Part shown: positions 24,352 through 30,320 of the stretch, piece by piece
Layout of the letters: the number at the start of each line of letters is the position of its first letter
How positions within the stretch are numbered: the stretch's first letter is position 1
Source: a virus
Length of the DNA stretch: 39,815 nt
Virus record (IMG/VR): IMGVR_UViG_3300044998_000321
Coordinates: 1-39,815 of that record
Strand: one strand, 5' to 3'
The notes under the pieces: model-generated
Database searches by the model: none
Seen by the model: only the letters and a program-made list of their open reading frames with translations
Told to the model about the DNA's origin: nothing
Program-made: the position numbers and the translations under genes

Positions 24352-24573
24352 ATGCAAGTGCACCTATACCGCGTCACCGTAGCCGCCCAAAGCGGCATCC
24401 GCGAAGAGTTGAATGTCCTCGCCACGTCCAGCTGCGACGCGGTGCGCATCGCGATTGAGCTCATTGGGGACTTCGAGCAGATCCATAGGTTAGGCGGCCT
24501 CTACATCAAGGCCCAGGCCATCCAGGACACCACCCGTTTCCAGGAGGCGGACAAATGCGCCGCTACCGCGTGA
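24352..24573 (+). CDS. Small early protein (73 aa)
   Basis: MQVHLYRVTVAAQSGIREEL; a short alpha/beta protein, not recognised. AGGAG precedes ATG 24352 at 6-7 bases. It is the first gene of the early operon. The YRVTV start recurs in the next gene (MRRYRVTITVAGQ), so the two may be distant paralogues. The longer ORF from 24301 would start within the promoter and is rejected. Confidence 0.65.
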   Translation: MQVHLYRVTVAAQSGIREELNVLATSSCDAVRIAIELIGDFEQIHRLGGLYIKAQAIQDTTRFQEADKCAATA

Positions 24574-24719
24574 CCATCACCGTCGCCGGGCAGACCCGGC
24601 ATGAACAGTTCATCGGCAAGAGCTGGTGGGCCATCTACCAGCACGCCCACTGCACCTACGGCAAGGCACTGCAAGCCGTAACCCCACTGCGCAACCCGCA
24701 GGCAAAGGAGCGGCCATGA
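24555..24719 (+). CDS. Small early protein (54 aa)
   Basis: MRRYRVTITVAGQTRHEQFI then an aromatic helix (SWWAIYQHAHCTYGKAL). GGAGG lies 7 bases before the ATG, within the end of the preceding gene with which it overlaps by 19 bases. Its stop overlaps the next start (ATGA). Not recognised; possible paralogue of the preceding protein. Confidence 0.6.
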   Translation: MRRYRVTITVAGQTRHEQFIGKSWWAIYQHAHCTYGKALQAVTPLRNPQAKERP

Positions 24720-24805
24720 GACTGTTCCGCCTCTTCATGTACCACATCAGACTTGGGCGCTCGCCCAAGATCGCCTGGCGCCTCACCAGGAGGAGGGCGC
24801 CATGA
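24716..24805 (+). CDS. Tiny early ORF (29 aa, basic)
   Basis: MRLFRLFMYHIRLGRSPKIA, very basic, with an ATGA overlap at both ends of the chain. AAAGGAG lies upstream. It may be translated or may only couple its neighbours; not recognised. Confidence 0.4.
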   Translation: MRLFRLFMYHIRLGRSPKIAWRLTRRRAP

Positions 24806-24966
24806 GAGAGACCCTTTGCATCGTGGTATCGCGGGATCGATACCACGACCTCATCCGCGCCCTGGAAGTGCTGCGCAACCTCCACCCGCGCGCCACCACC
24901 CAGCAGCTGGCCGACCTCATCTTCGAGATCGGCATTCAAACCATACTCAAGGAGACCACCCAATGA
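24802..24966 (+). CDS. Small early protein (54 aa)
   Basis: MRETLCIVVSRDRYHDLIRA then a helix and the end EIGIQTILKETTQ. AGGAGG lies 6 bases before the ATG. The stop overlaps the next start. It resembles a small helical regulator but no family is recognised. Confidence 0.55.
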   Translation: MRETLCIVVSRDRYHDLIRALEVLRNLHPRATTQQLADLIFEIGIQTILKETTQ

Positions 24967-25061
24967 GCCAGATCTTCGCATTCTTCCTCGGCCTCTTCAT
25001 CGGCGTGGCCGTGGTTGCCATGCTCTGCGCCGCCCGGTGCAACTGGGAGGAAGACGAATGA
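24963..25061 (+). CDS. Single-pass membrane microprotein (32 aa)
   Basis: MSQIFAFFLGLFIGVAVVAM forms one transmembrane helix, followed by a Cys pair and an acidic tail (CNWEEDE). CAAGGAG precedes it, and ATGA overlaps join it to both neighbours. Short membrane proteins of this type occur in many early phage operons; function unknown. Confidence 0.6.
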   Translation: MSQIFAFFLGLFIGVAVVAMLCAARCNWEEDE

Positions 25062-25576
25062 GCAGCAGCCGCTGGACACAAGAAGAGATACGCATAGCCG
25101 TCCGCATGGACGCGGCGGGCTGCACCATCAGGCAGATTGCAGACGTACTTGGGCGCACGCCCCATGCCGTCGGCTACAAGCTCTGCATGCTGGAGAAAGC
25201 CGGGAAGATTGCACGCCAGCAATCCGGTAAGCCATGGACGGCCACAGAAATCGAGACCGCCAAGCGCATGGACGCCGAAGGCAAGGCCATGCAGGAGATC
25301 GCCGCCGCCCTGGGCCGCACACCGGCCTCGGTGAAGGACAAGCTCATCCGCCTATCCAGGCAAGGCGGCATGCCCAAGCGCCCCCCCCTGGACCGCGCCC
25401 GGCGCGCCCAGATTTCCAAGGCCTCGCACGAGGCGAAGAAACGCACCCGCCGCCCGTGCCTCTGCTGCGGGCAGCCCTTCATGTCGGAAGGGCCGCACAA
25501 CCGGCTGTGTAGCAACTGCCGCAGCAAAAGCCAGGAGGTGTCGTATGCGCTGCCCAGTTGTGGGAGCGCGTTTTGA
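25058..25576 (+). CDS. Tandem GcrA/SANT-like HTH protein with zinc ribbon
   Basis: A 172-aa protein. Two homologous DNA-binding repeats, residues about 5-45 (WTQEEIRIAVRMDAAGCTIR) and 60-100 (WTATEIETAKRMDAEGKAMQ), are followed by a basic linker and a C-terminal zinc finger (CLCCGQPF to CSNC). The repeats resemble GcrA/homeodomain-like HTHs; a role as early transcription regulator or antiterminator is inferred. ATG 25058 overlaps the preceding stop. The GGCNN repeat region begins 15 bases after its stop. Confidence 0.72.
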   Translation: MSSSRWTQEEIRIAVRMDAAGCTIRQIADVLGRTPHAVGYKLCMLEKAGKIARQQSGKPWTATEIETAKRMDAEGKAMQEIAAALGRTPASVKDKLIRLSRQGGMPKRPPLDRARRAQISKASHEAKKRTRRPCLCCGQPFMSEGPHNRLCSNCRSKSQEVSYALPSCGSAF

Positions 25577-25663
25577 GTAGAGGTTTTCCCGGGCGCGGCA
25601 CGGCGTGGCGGGGCTAGGCCGGGCAAGGCCGGGCGAGGCGGGGCAAGGCATGGCGCGGCAAGG

Positions 25664-25720
25664 GCTGCAACGCAGCGTCAGCCGCATTGGCAACAGTGCG
25701 GCTGGCGATGCGAGAGCATC
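25664..25720 (+). ncRNA. 57-bp three-hairpin core, copy A
   Basis: Hairpin 1: GCTGC-AAC-GCAGC. Hairpin 2: CAGCCGCA / TGCGGCTG (8 bp) with the loop TTGGCAACAG. Hairpin 3: GATGC-GAGA-GCATC, a GNRA tetraloop. An RNA-level function is inferred from stem geometry and from how copies differ; expression is unproven. Confidence 0.55.
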
Positions 25721-25788
25721 ACGCGCGGCGGGTACTGGCGAGGCAAGGCGAGGCCGGGCCTGGCCGGGCGTGGCGCGGCAAGGCAAGG

Positions 25789-25845
25789 GCTGCAACGCAG
25801 CGTCAGCCGACTTGGCAACAGGCCGGCTGGCGATGCGAGAGCATC
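25789..25845 (+). ncRNA. 57-bp three-hairpin core, copy B
   Basis: Same length and hairpins as copy A. Hairpin 2 differs at four bases only, all in the stem: the loop-closing A-T pair becomes C-G while the next pair becomes A-C. The loop TTGGCAACAG is unchanged. Hairpin 3 is identical to A. Confidence 0.55.
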
Positions 25846-25955
25846 AGCTCGGACCGGCAGGGCATGTCAGGGCCTGGCGGGGCACGGCAGGGCGTGGCTC
25901 GGCGCGGCAGGGCAAGGGCGCTTCGGCGCATTCATCAACTGAGGAGTGAATCATC

Positions 25956-26621
25956 ATGGCAAGGACTTACGCAGTAACGATCACAGGCAAAACCCCACTG
26001 ATCATGCACGCGGACAACATCGAATGGGCCGACCAGATGGAGGAATGGAAGAACGATCCGGCCAACCGCAAGATCAGCAAGGCCGGAGACGACCGCTCGC
26101 CTGCATTCCGGTGGCTCGGGTGCCTGTACCACGACGGCGAGCACGTTTGCATTCCACAGGACAACCTCATGCGCAGCTTCATGGAAGGAGGCGCCATGGT
26201 GCCAGTGCCCGGTGGCCGCAGCGGCAAGACCTTCAAGGCCCAGACCCAGAGCGGCATGAACGTGGGCGAACCGGCCTGGAAACTCGCCGTCAACGGCAAG
26301 GAGATCGAGATTGCGCCGCTGTTTTCGCTCATGAACGAGCCGGACTTCGGCAAGCACAAGGAAGCCGCCAAGGCCCAAGGATTCTCCCTGCACATCAAGC
26401 GCGCCAAGATTGGCGCGAGCAAACACGTCCGCGTCCGCCCCATCTTCCACAACTGGACGGCCAGCGGAACCATCGTCGTGTGGGATGAGCAGATCACCAC
26501 GCAGGTGCTCACCGACATCCTCACCTACGCCGGCAAATACAAGGGCATCGGCGACTGGCGGCCAGGGGCGAAGACGCCCGGCAGTTTCGGGATGTTCGAG
26601 GCGAGCATCAAGGAGATTTGA
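25956..26621 (+). CDS. Unrecognised early protein between structured repeat blocks
   Basis: A 221-aa protein (MARTYAVTITGKTPLIMHAD). The start ITGKTPLIMH and the C-terminal GIGDWRPGAKTPGSFGMFEA resemble a family of phage proteins often found in replication/recombination regions, as I remember it; the Gly-rich C-terminal loop and N-terminal strand recall a RAMP-like fold, but this is weak inference. GAGGAG precedes the ATG, just after a UUCG hairpin. It is bracketed on both sides by GGCNN arrays and cores, the only gene so placed. Confidence 0.7.
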   Translation: MARTYAVTITGKTPLIMHADNIEWADQMEEWKNDPANRKISKAGDDRSPAFRWLGCLYHDGEHVCIPQDNLMRSFMEGGAMVPVPGGRSGKTFKAQTQSGMNVGEPAWKLAVNGKEIEIAPLFSLMNEPDFGKHKEAAKAQGFSLHIKRAKIGASKHVRVRPIFHNWTASGTIVVWDEQITTQVLTDILTYAGKYKGIGDWRPGAKTPGSFGMFEASIKEI

Positions 26622-26633
26622 GGTTTGACACGA

Positions 26634-26823
26634 GGCCTGGAAAGGCGCGGCCCGGCATGGCATGGCGAGGCCGGGCGAGGCCTGGCCGGGCAAGGCGCGG
26701 CGAGGCAAGGGCTGCAACGCAGCGTCAGCCGACTTGGCAACAGGCCGGCTGGCGATGCGAAAGCATCACGCGCGGCGGGGCATGGCGCGGCACGGCAGGG
26801 CCAGGCGTGGCTCGGCAGGGCAA
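26634..26823 (+). repeat. GGCNN arrays 4-5 with core C
   Basis: Array 4 (26634-26708) has 15 units, one degenerate (GGAAA); core C is 26711-26767; array 5 (26774-26823) has 10 units and ends GGCAAGGGC. Array 5 follows the same order of dinucleotides as array 3 (AC, AG, GT, TC, AG, AA) with single units gained or lost. The block fills the gap between the genes at 25956 and 26834. Confidence 0.92.
26711..26767 (+). ncRNA. 57-bp three-hairpin core, copy C
   Basis: Differs from copy B at one base: the hairpin 3 loop GAGA becomes GAAA, which keeps the GNRA tetraloop. Stems and the TTGGCAACAG loop are identical to B. Confidence 0.55.
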
Positions 26824-26833
26824 GGGCTTCAAG

Positions 26834-27082
26834 GTGCTCACGCCAGCGGAGCGCGTGTCGTTCAGCGTTGCCAAGATCGCCACCGGCACGCGGATGGTGC
26901 GCAAGGCCGGCGTGCGCGCCGCCATGATCCCGCAAGACGAGCTGTCGAAGGAAGACCAGATGAAGGTCGATCACGTCGTGCGCCTGGCCGCGAAGATCGA
27001 CATGGCATACAAGGAATCGAAGCGCTCCATTGCGCCTCCGGCGCCGGTCATGCAATTGGCAGCAGTAAGGGCGTCCTCGTGA
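26834..27082 (+). CDS. Small early protein directly after repeat block
   Basis: An 82-aa protein from GTG 26834 (VLTPAERVSFSVAKIATGTR), helical and Lys/Arg-rich; not recognised. The frame stays open upstream through array 5, core C and array 4 to a TTG at 26618, so the repeat block could add an N-terminal extension or may have replaced the original 5-prime end. GGCAAGGG of array 5 may serve as ribosome site, 7-8 bases before the GTG. The stop overlaps the next gene. Confidence 0.55.
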   Translation: MLTPAERVSFSVAKIATGTRMVRKAGVRAAMIPQDELSKEDQMKVDHVVRLAAKIDMAYKESKRSIAPPAPVMQLAAVRASS

Positions 27083-27222
27083 AAAAACTGAAGGCCCTCA
27101 AGCAAGAACTGCTGGCCGACCCAGAAACCATGGCTGCCTATTACGCAATGGAGGAAAGCATGTGCAACGCAGACATCATCGAACGCCACATTGCCGCGCT
27201 CGAAAGGAGACTTGAACCATGA
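27079..27222 (+). CDS. Small helical early protein (47 aa)
   Basis: GTG start (VKKLKALKQELLADPETMAA) overlapping the preceding stop; all-helical, ending ERHIAALERRLEP. Its stop overlaps the ATG of the interrupted HTH gene. The KALKQELLADPE segment recalls the N-terminus of small HTH antitoxin-like proteins, but no HTH is visible. Confidence 0.55.
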   Translation: MKKLKALKQELLADPETMAAYYAMEESMCNADIIERHIAALERRLEP

Positions 27223-27365
27223 ACGCACCCGACAACACCATCGAACAACTCGCCCGCGCCATCGTCGCGCGGCTACCGGCCCCCATCCCGGTGGACGTGG
27301 CCCTATGGAGCGCCGCAGACTGCGCGGCCTACCTGCGCATCAGCGAGGGTATCCGTTTTCCGTGA
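27219..27365 (+). pseudogene. 5-prime fragment of IS-interrupted HTH gene
   Basis: MNAPDNTIEQLARAIVARLP then ALWSAADCAAYLRISE, after which the frame enters the IS and stops at 27363-27365. Removing 27347-31766 and one target copy restores a 93-aa protein with the 3-prime part at 31767-31928. The joined protein looks like an AlpA/excisionase-type HTH_17 DNA-binding protein (SAADCAAYLRISESSFFQRV). The truncated 48-residue product retains only part of the HTH, so it is probably inactive. Confidence 0.88.
27339..27346. repeat. Left 8-bp target site duplication
   Basis: ATCAGCGA, identical to 31767-31774. An 8-bp duplication is usual for ISL3-family insertion. Confidence 0.93.
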
Positions 27366-27369
27366 TTGA
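27347..27369 (+). repeat. ISL3 element left inverted repeat
   Basis: Starts GGGTATCCG; 20/23 identical to the complement of 31744-31766. Confidence 0.9.
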
Positions 27370-27421
27370 TTTTCCTGCCTAAGCTCTCGATGTAATTACA
27401 CCTGCAATCCGTGTTTTGCGA

Positions 27422-27450
27422 TTGACGCGACTGCTATGTATTGCTATCAT
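27422..27450 (+). promoter_or_regulatory. Promoter of IS passenger operon
   Basis: TTGACG (27422-27427), 17-base spacer, TATCAT (27445-27450): a good sigma-70 match 36 bases before the Fic-like ATG, inside the IS left end. It should drive the passenger genes and transposase, and may also drive phage genes to the right. Confidence 0.8.
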
Positions 27451-27485
27451 AAAACCGTTTTCAATGATTGATGGAGTGCGGCGAC

Positions 27486-28286
27486 ATGCCCCTTTTTGAT
27501 GCGCTTGGTTTCCGATGGGACAGATCGGCAGTACCGACTTCCGTTCCGGCTCACTCGCTTGAGCGGGTCTGTTTCCGCTTCCACAAAATGCTGCCCGAGT
27601 TCGTCTGGGATGCTTCGGTGCTTGAAGGCAATCCCTTCACCTTCCCCGAGGTCAAGACCCTGCTGGATGGTGTGACTATCGGCGGACGGAAGATTTCAGA
27701 TCAAGAGCAAATTCTGAACCTCGCGGAAAGCTCCAAGCGCCTGCTGGCGATGGTCAAGAGCGGTCAGTTTTCCCTCACCAAGACCGTGTTCATCGAACTG
27801 AACGGCATTGTCGCTCGCAAGGAAGCCTTGGAATGGGGATTGTTTCGTGGCGAAGGTCAAGAGACAAACTACACCCCGGATGTTGGCCTCGGCGAGCGTG
27901 GACGCTATACACCGCTGCCGACACTCCCCGGCGCACCGGAACTGAACCGAGTGTTCAGCGAAGGCGTGTCAGCACTGCAAGAGTGCGAACCATTTGAACG
28001 TGCAACGGCTTTCTTTCTGTTCGGCGCGTTGCAGCAATTCTTCTTCGACGGCAACAAGCGCACGTCGCGCTTCATGATGAACGGCGTCCTCATGTCTCAC
28101 GGCATCGACGCCATCAGCGTGCCCGCTGCCAAGGCGCAGGAGTTCAACGAGAAGATGGTGCGCTTCTATCTCTCGAAGGACGCCACGGAGATGATGGATT
28201 TCCTCGCCGGGTGCCACCCGGATGCAGAGGCAATTCTTCCTCCACCAGAAGAGGATCGAGATCACGACAGCGGAATGGAGCCGTAA
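27486..28286 (+). CDS. Fic/DOC-family protein with altered catalytic motif
   Basis: A 266-aa Fic-domain protein. The N-terminal segment contains an SVLEGN motif like the inhibitory (S/T)xxxE(G/N) helix of Fic proteins. The Fic core at about 184-195 reads QFFFDGNKRTSR, where the family has HxFx(D/E)GN(G/K)R: the catalytic His is replaced by Gln and the fifth position is Lys, as in Doc. Active Fic enzymes AMPylate or phosphorylate targets; this one may be inactive or have other chemistry. Start 27486 is chosen for GGAG 9 bases upstream; earlier in-frame TTG/ATG codons exist. Confidence 0.88.
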   Translation: MPLFDALGFRWDRSAVPTSVPAHSLERVCFRFHKMLPEFVWDASVLEGNPFTFPEVKTLLDGVTIGGRKISDQEQILNLAESSKRLLAMVKSGQFSLTKTVFIELNGIVARKEALEWGLFRGEGQETNYTPDVGLGERGRYTPLPTLPGAPELNRVFSEGVSALQECEPFERATAFFLFGALQQFFFDGNKRTSRFMMNGVLMSHGIDAISVPAAKAQEFNEKMVRFYLSKDATEMMDFLAGCHPDAEAILPPPEEDRDHDSGMEP

Positions 28287-28288
28287 CC

Positions 28289-28855
28289 ATGCAATGGATC
28301 AAGTTGACCGACAGGATGCCGAACCTCGATGAGCATGATCGGGTGTTGATCTACACCGAAGGCTCTGACTTCAATGGAGAGCAGGTATTCGATGTGAAGG
28401 CGGAAACATTGAACGAGTGTTTCTATGCCGACCCCGAGGATCAACCAGAGGTGTGCAAGCATGCCACGCATTGGGCTGTGCACCCTCGTGACGCGGGACT
28501 GCATCCGACAAGGCAGCAAGACGATTTGCTGGCGCTGCTGGCAGACATCAAGCGCCTTGACGCCCAGAATCTTTCCCTCGATCTGCCGCAGGATATTCGT
28601 GCTCGCATCGAGCGCGCCTTGATTGGTTGGGGCGATCTGACCGCCGAGCAAAAAGCAACCGATGCCTTGCGCTCACTCATGGATGCCCTGCCTACCGGAA
28701 CGCAAACGTCCATGACCGTGTTTCGGCCAGAGGTGAACGGCCAGAAGGCGGGCGCGGTTAAGGCATTTTTGATGGCCGACAACCCGGATGATCTGCGCTG
28801 CGCCCAGTGGGTCATTGCCAACGGATCGGCCAAGCGGAGAGACGGCGATGAGTGA
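28289..28855 (+). CDS. DUF551-domain protein (IS passenger)
   Basis: A 188-aa protein. Residues 1-70 match the DUF551 pattern (WIKLTDRMPNLDEHDRVLIY to HATHWAVHP), common in phage accessory genes. The C-terminal part is helical and unrecognised. GGAG lies 8 bases before ATG 28289, 3 bases after the Fic gene. Its stop overlaps the next start. Confidence 0.75.
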   Translation: MQWIKLTDRMPNLDEHDRVLIYTEGSDFNGEQVFDVKAETLNECFYADPEDQPEVCKHATHWAVHPRDAGLHPTRQQDDLLALLADIKRLDAQNLSLDLPQDIRARIERALIGWGDLTAEQKATDALRSLMDALPTGTQTSMTVFRPEVNGQKAGAVKAFLMADNPDDLRCAQWVIANGSAKRRDGDE

Positions 28856-29108
28856 AGCATTGGAGCGTGTCATCGCCGAGCAGCAGAAGGAAATCGACCG
28901 CCTGCGCTTGATGGAAAAGAACAACGCCGATCGTTGGCAACACGAAAACAAGTCGGTGGAGCGGATGGCGCTCGCGGCATTCAGCGTATTGAACCATCCC
29001 GAAAGCCCTGAATGTCATTTTGAACTCAAGCAGGCCGTCATGGCGATGGGGTTCTGCCCGCGTTGCGAATGGCGCCCTTGTGAATGCGAGTGTCAATATG
29101 ACGACTGA
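28848..29108 (+). CDS. Coiled-coil/Cys-rich small protein (IS passenger)
   Basis: An 86-aa protein (MSEALERVIAEQQKEIDRLR) with an N-terminal coiled coil and a C-terminal Cys cluster (CPRCEWRPCECECQ) likely to bind metal. It overlaps both neighbours. Not recognised. Confidence 0.65.
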   Translation: MSEALERVIAEQQKEIDRLRLMEKNNADRWQHENKSVERMALAAFSVLNHPESPECHFELKQAVMAMGFCPRCEWRPCECECQYDD

Positions 29109-29442
29109 TGCCAAACTGACAAAAGAGCAAGAAGCGATGTTCCAGCCGGGCTGCTTCGTGGTCTTGCATCCTGACAGCAAACACCTGGACGCTGGCCGTG
29201 TGGGCAAGATCGTCAGTCGCAAGGGCGGCGAAATGCTGGTCGAATTCTTCTCGGATGAACTGATCGGTAAGACTGAGTACAGCACGATCCCGCTCGGCCA
29301 CTGGGGGCCGGTGCCGGAGTTTTTTGTCGAGGAATATGAGCCTCGCGCCAAGAAACGCGGCTGGCGGGTTTCGGAGCGCGGCATGAAGATGTTTCGTGAT
29401 CTTGGTTGGGGTTACACGGCGGCCACGGAGGGCAAGGCATGA
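29098..29442 (+). CDS. Hypothetical protein with SH3/KOW-like fold (IS passenger)
   Basis: A 114-aa protein (MTTDAKLTKEQEAMFQPGCF). PGCFVVLHPDSKHLDAGRVG and MLVEFFSDELIG suggest a small beta-barrel of the kind seen in DNA/RNA-binding or plasmid accessory proteins; this fold call is inference. It overlaps the preceding and following genes by a few bases. Confidence 0.6.
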   Translation: MTTDAKLTKEQEAMFQPGCFVVLHPDSKHLDAGRVGKIVSRKGGEMLVEFFSDELIGKTEYSTIPLGHWGPVPEFFVEEYEPRAKKRGWRVSERGMKMFRDLGWGYTAATEGKA

Positions 29443-29759
29443 CCACCGAGCAGACCATTCAGGACGTGGCGATGATCGCTCGCAATGGAATTGATCGCGT
29501 GATCGAGCTTGAGCGGGAGAACAAACGGCTTGCGGAAGCCCTCGCTAATGCGAATGAACAGGCAGAGCGCTTCGAGCGTGAATGGTATTTGCGCGGCGAT
29601 GAAATCGAGCGGCTACAAGAAGTATCGGATGAGATGTTTGCGGCGATGACGGCGGCGCTGTTGCTTGCCCCGCACTCCAGCGGAGCCTACGGCGTGCTGA
29701 ATGAGGCAATCAAGAATATTCAGCCCAAGTGGATTCGCCACGGTGAGGTGACATCGTGA
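29439..29759 (+). CDS. Coiled-coil protein (IS passenger)
   Basis: A 106-aa, largely helical protein: VIELERENKRLAEALANANE is a clear coiled coil, followed by a hydrophobic helix (FAAMTAALLLAPHSS). Not recognised. ATGA overlap with the preceding gene; its stop overlaps the next GTG. Confidence 0.65.
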   Translation: MTTEQTIQDVAMIARNGIDRVIELERENKRLAEALANANEQAERFEREWYLRGDEIERLQEVSDEMFAAMTAALLLAPHSSGAYGVLNEAIKNIQPKWIRHGEVTS

Positions 29760-29950
29760 GCTTCGATGATTTCAGCGATCTGGTTGAGGCGCACTTGATG
29801 CAAGAACAGGAATGGACGGAGATTCAGGTAGCCGACTTCATCAGTCCGCGCACGCGGCGACTGATTCAGGCATATCAGGAAGGCGATTCGGTTGCTGCAA
29901 CGGCATCCATCCTGCTGGCTGAACCGCCTGTACAACAGCACTGGGAATAA
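29756..29950 (+). CDS. Small acidic protein (IS passenger)
   Basis: A 64-aa acidic helical protein from GTG 29756 (MSFDDFSDLVEAHLMQEQEW). Not recognised. GGTGAGGTGA upstream gives a ribosome site. Two bases separate it from the next gene. Confidence 0.55.
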   Translation: MSFDDFSDLVEAHLMQEQEWTEIQVADFISPRTRRLIQAYQEGDSVAATASILLAEPPVQQHWE

Positions 29951-29952
29951 CC

Positions 29953-30318
29953 ATGACCAAACGATACTCCACCTGTCAGACAGTAGGCGAACTCCGCGAA
30001 GCGCTCAGCGGCATACCTGATGACGTGGCATTGTTCGGTGACGTGGAAGAAGATCGTTACGTTTCTGTCACTGTCGATCTTGATAAGGTAGCCGGAAATG
30101 CTGTTTGCCTGGAACCGGGGCCGCTTGTAGCAGAGGTGATGGACCGTCTCATCGACGCAAGTGGCGCGTATTGCAATGGCTACGAAGCTGCGCGCCGAAA
30201 CATTCCTGAAAACGAAGCGGTCGCCGACGCGAGACGATCATATGGCGAGGCATTGGCAGAGCATTTCCAATTGGGATATGCAGAGTATCGCAACAAAGCG
30301 ATTGATGGAAAAGCCTGA
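29953..30318 (+). CDS. Hypothetical protein adjacent to transposase (IS passenger)
   Basis: A 121-aa protein (MTKRYSTCQTVGELREALSG). The segment TVGELREALSGIPDDVALFG resembles the start of small phage/plasmid proteins that pair a helix with a strand; no family is assigned. It is two bases upstream of the transposase gene. Confidence 0.6.
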   Translation: MTKRYSTCQTVGELREALSGIPDDVALFGDVEEDRYVSVTVDLDKVAGNAVCLEPGPLVAEVMDRLIDASGAYCNGYEAARRNIPENEAVADARRSYGEALAEHFQLGYAEYRNKAIDGKA

Positions 30319-30320
30319 CC

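Larger units (their letters stand above)
25592..25929 (+). repeat. GGCNN arrays 1-3 with 57-bp structured cores A and B
   Basis: Array 1 (25592-25661) is 14 uninterrupted GGCNN units; core A is 25664-25720; array 2 (25727-25786) is 12 units, one degenerate; core B is 25789-25845; array 3 (25851-25915) is 13 units, two degenerate; then a GCGC-TTCG-GCGC tetraloop hairpin (25918-25929). The dinucleotide NN varies freely while GGC and the 5-bp register are kept. Arrays always end GGCAAGGG. This fills the 379-bp gap before the gene at 25956; no convincing gene lies in it despite open frames. Confidence 0.92.

Noticed and set aside
25605-25977. ORFs running through the GGCNN arrays as a repetitive Gly/Ala/Arg protein
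   Set aside because: All frames are open simply because the units lack T; the pentamer register and hairpin cores fit a nucleic-acid element better, and no start with a good ribosome site was found.
25592-26823. CRISPR array
   Set aside because: The 57-bp cores are only three, irregularly spaced, and separated by GGCNN repeats rather than unique spacers; no cas gene is present.
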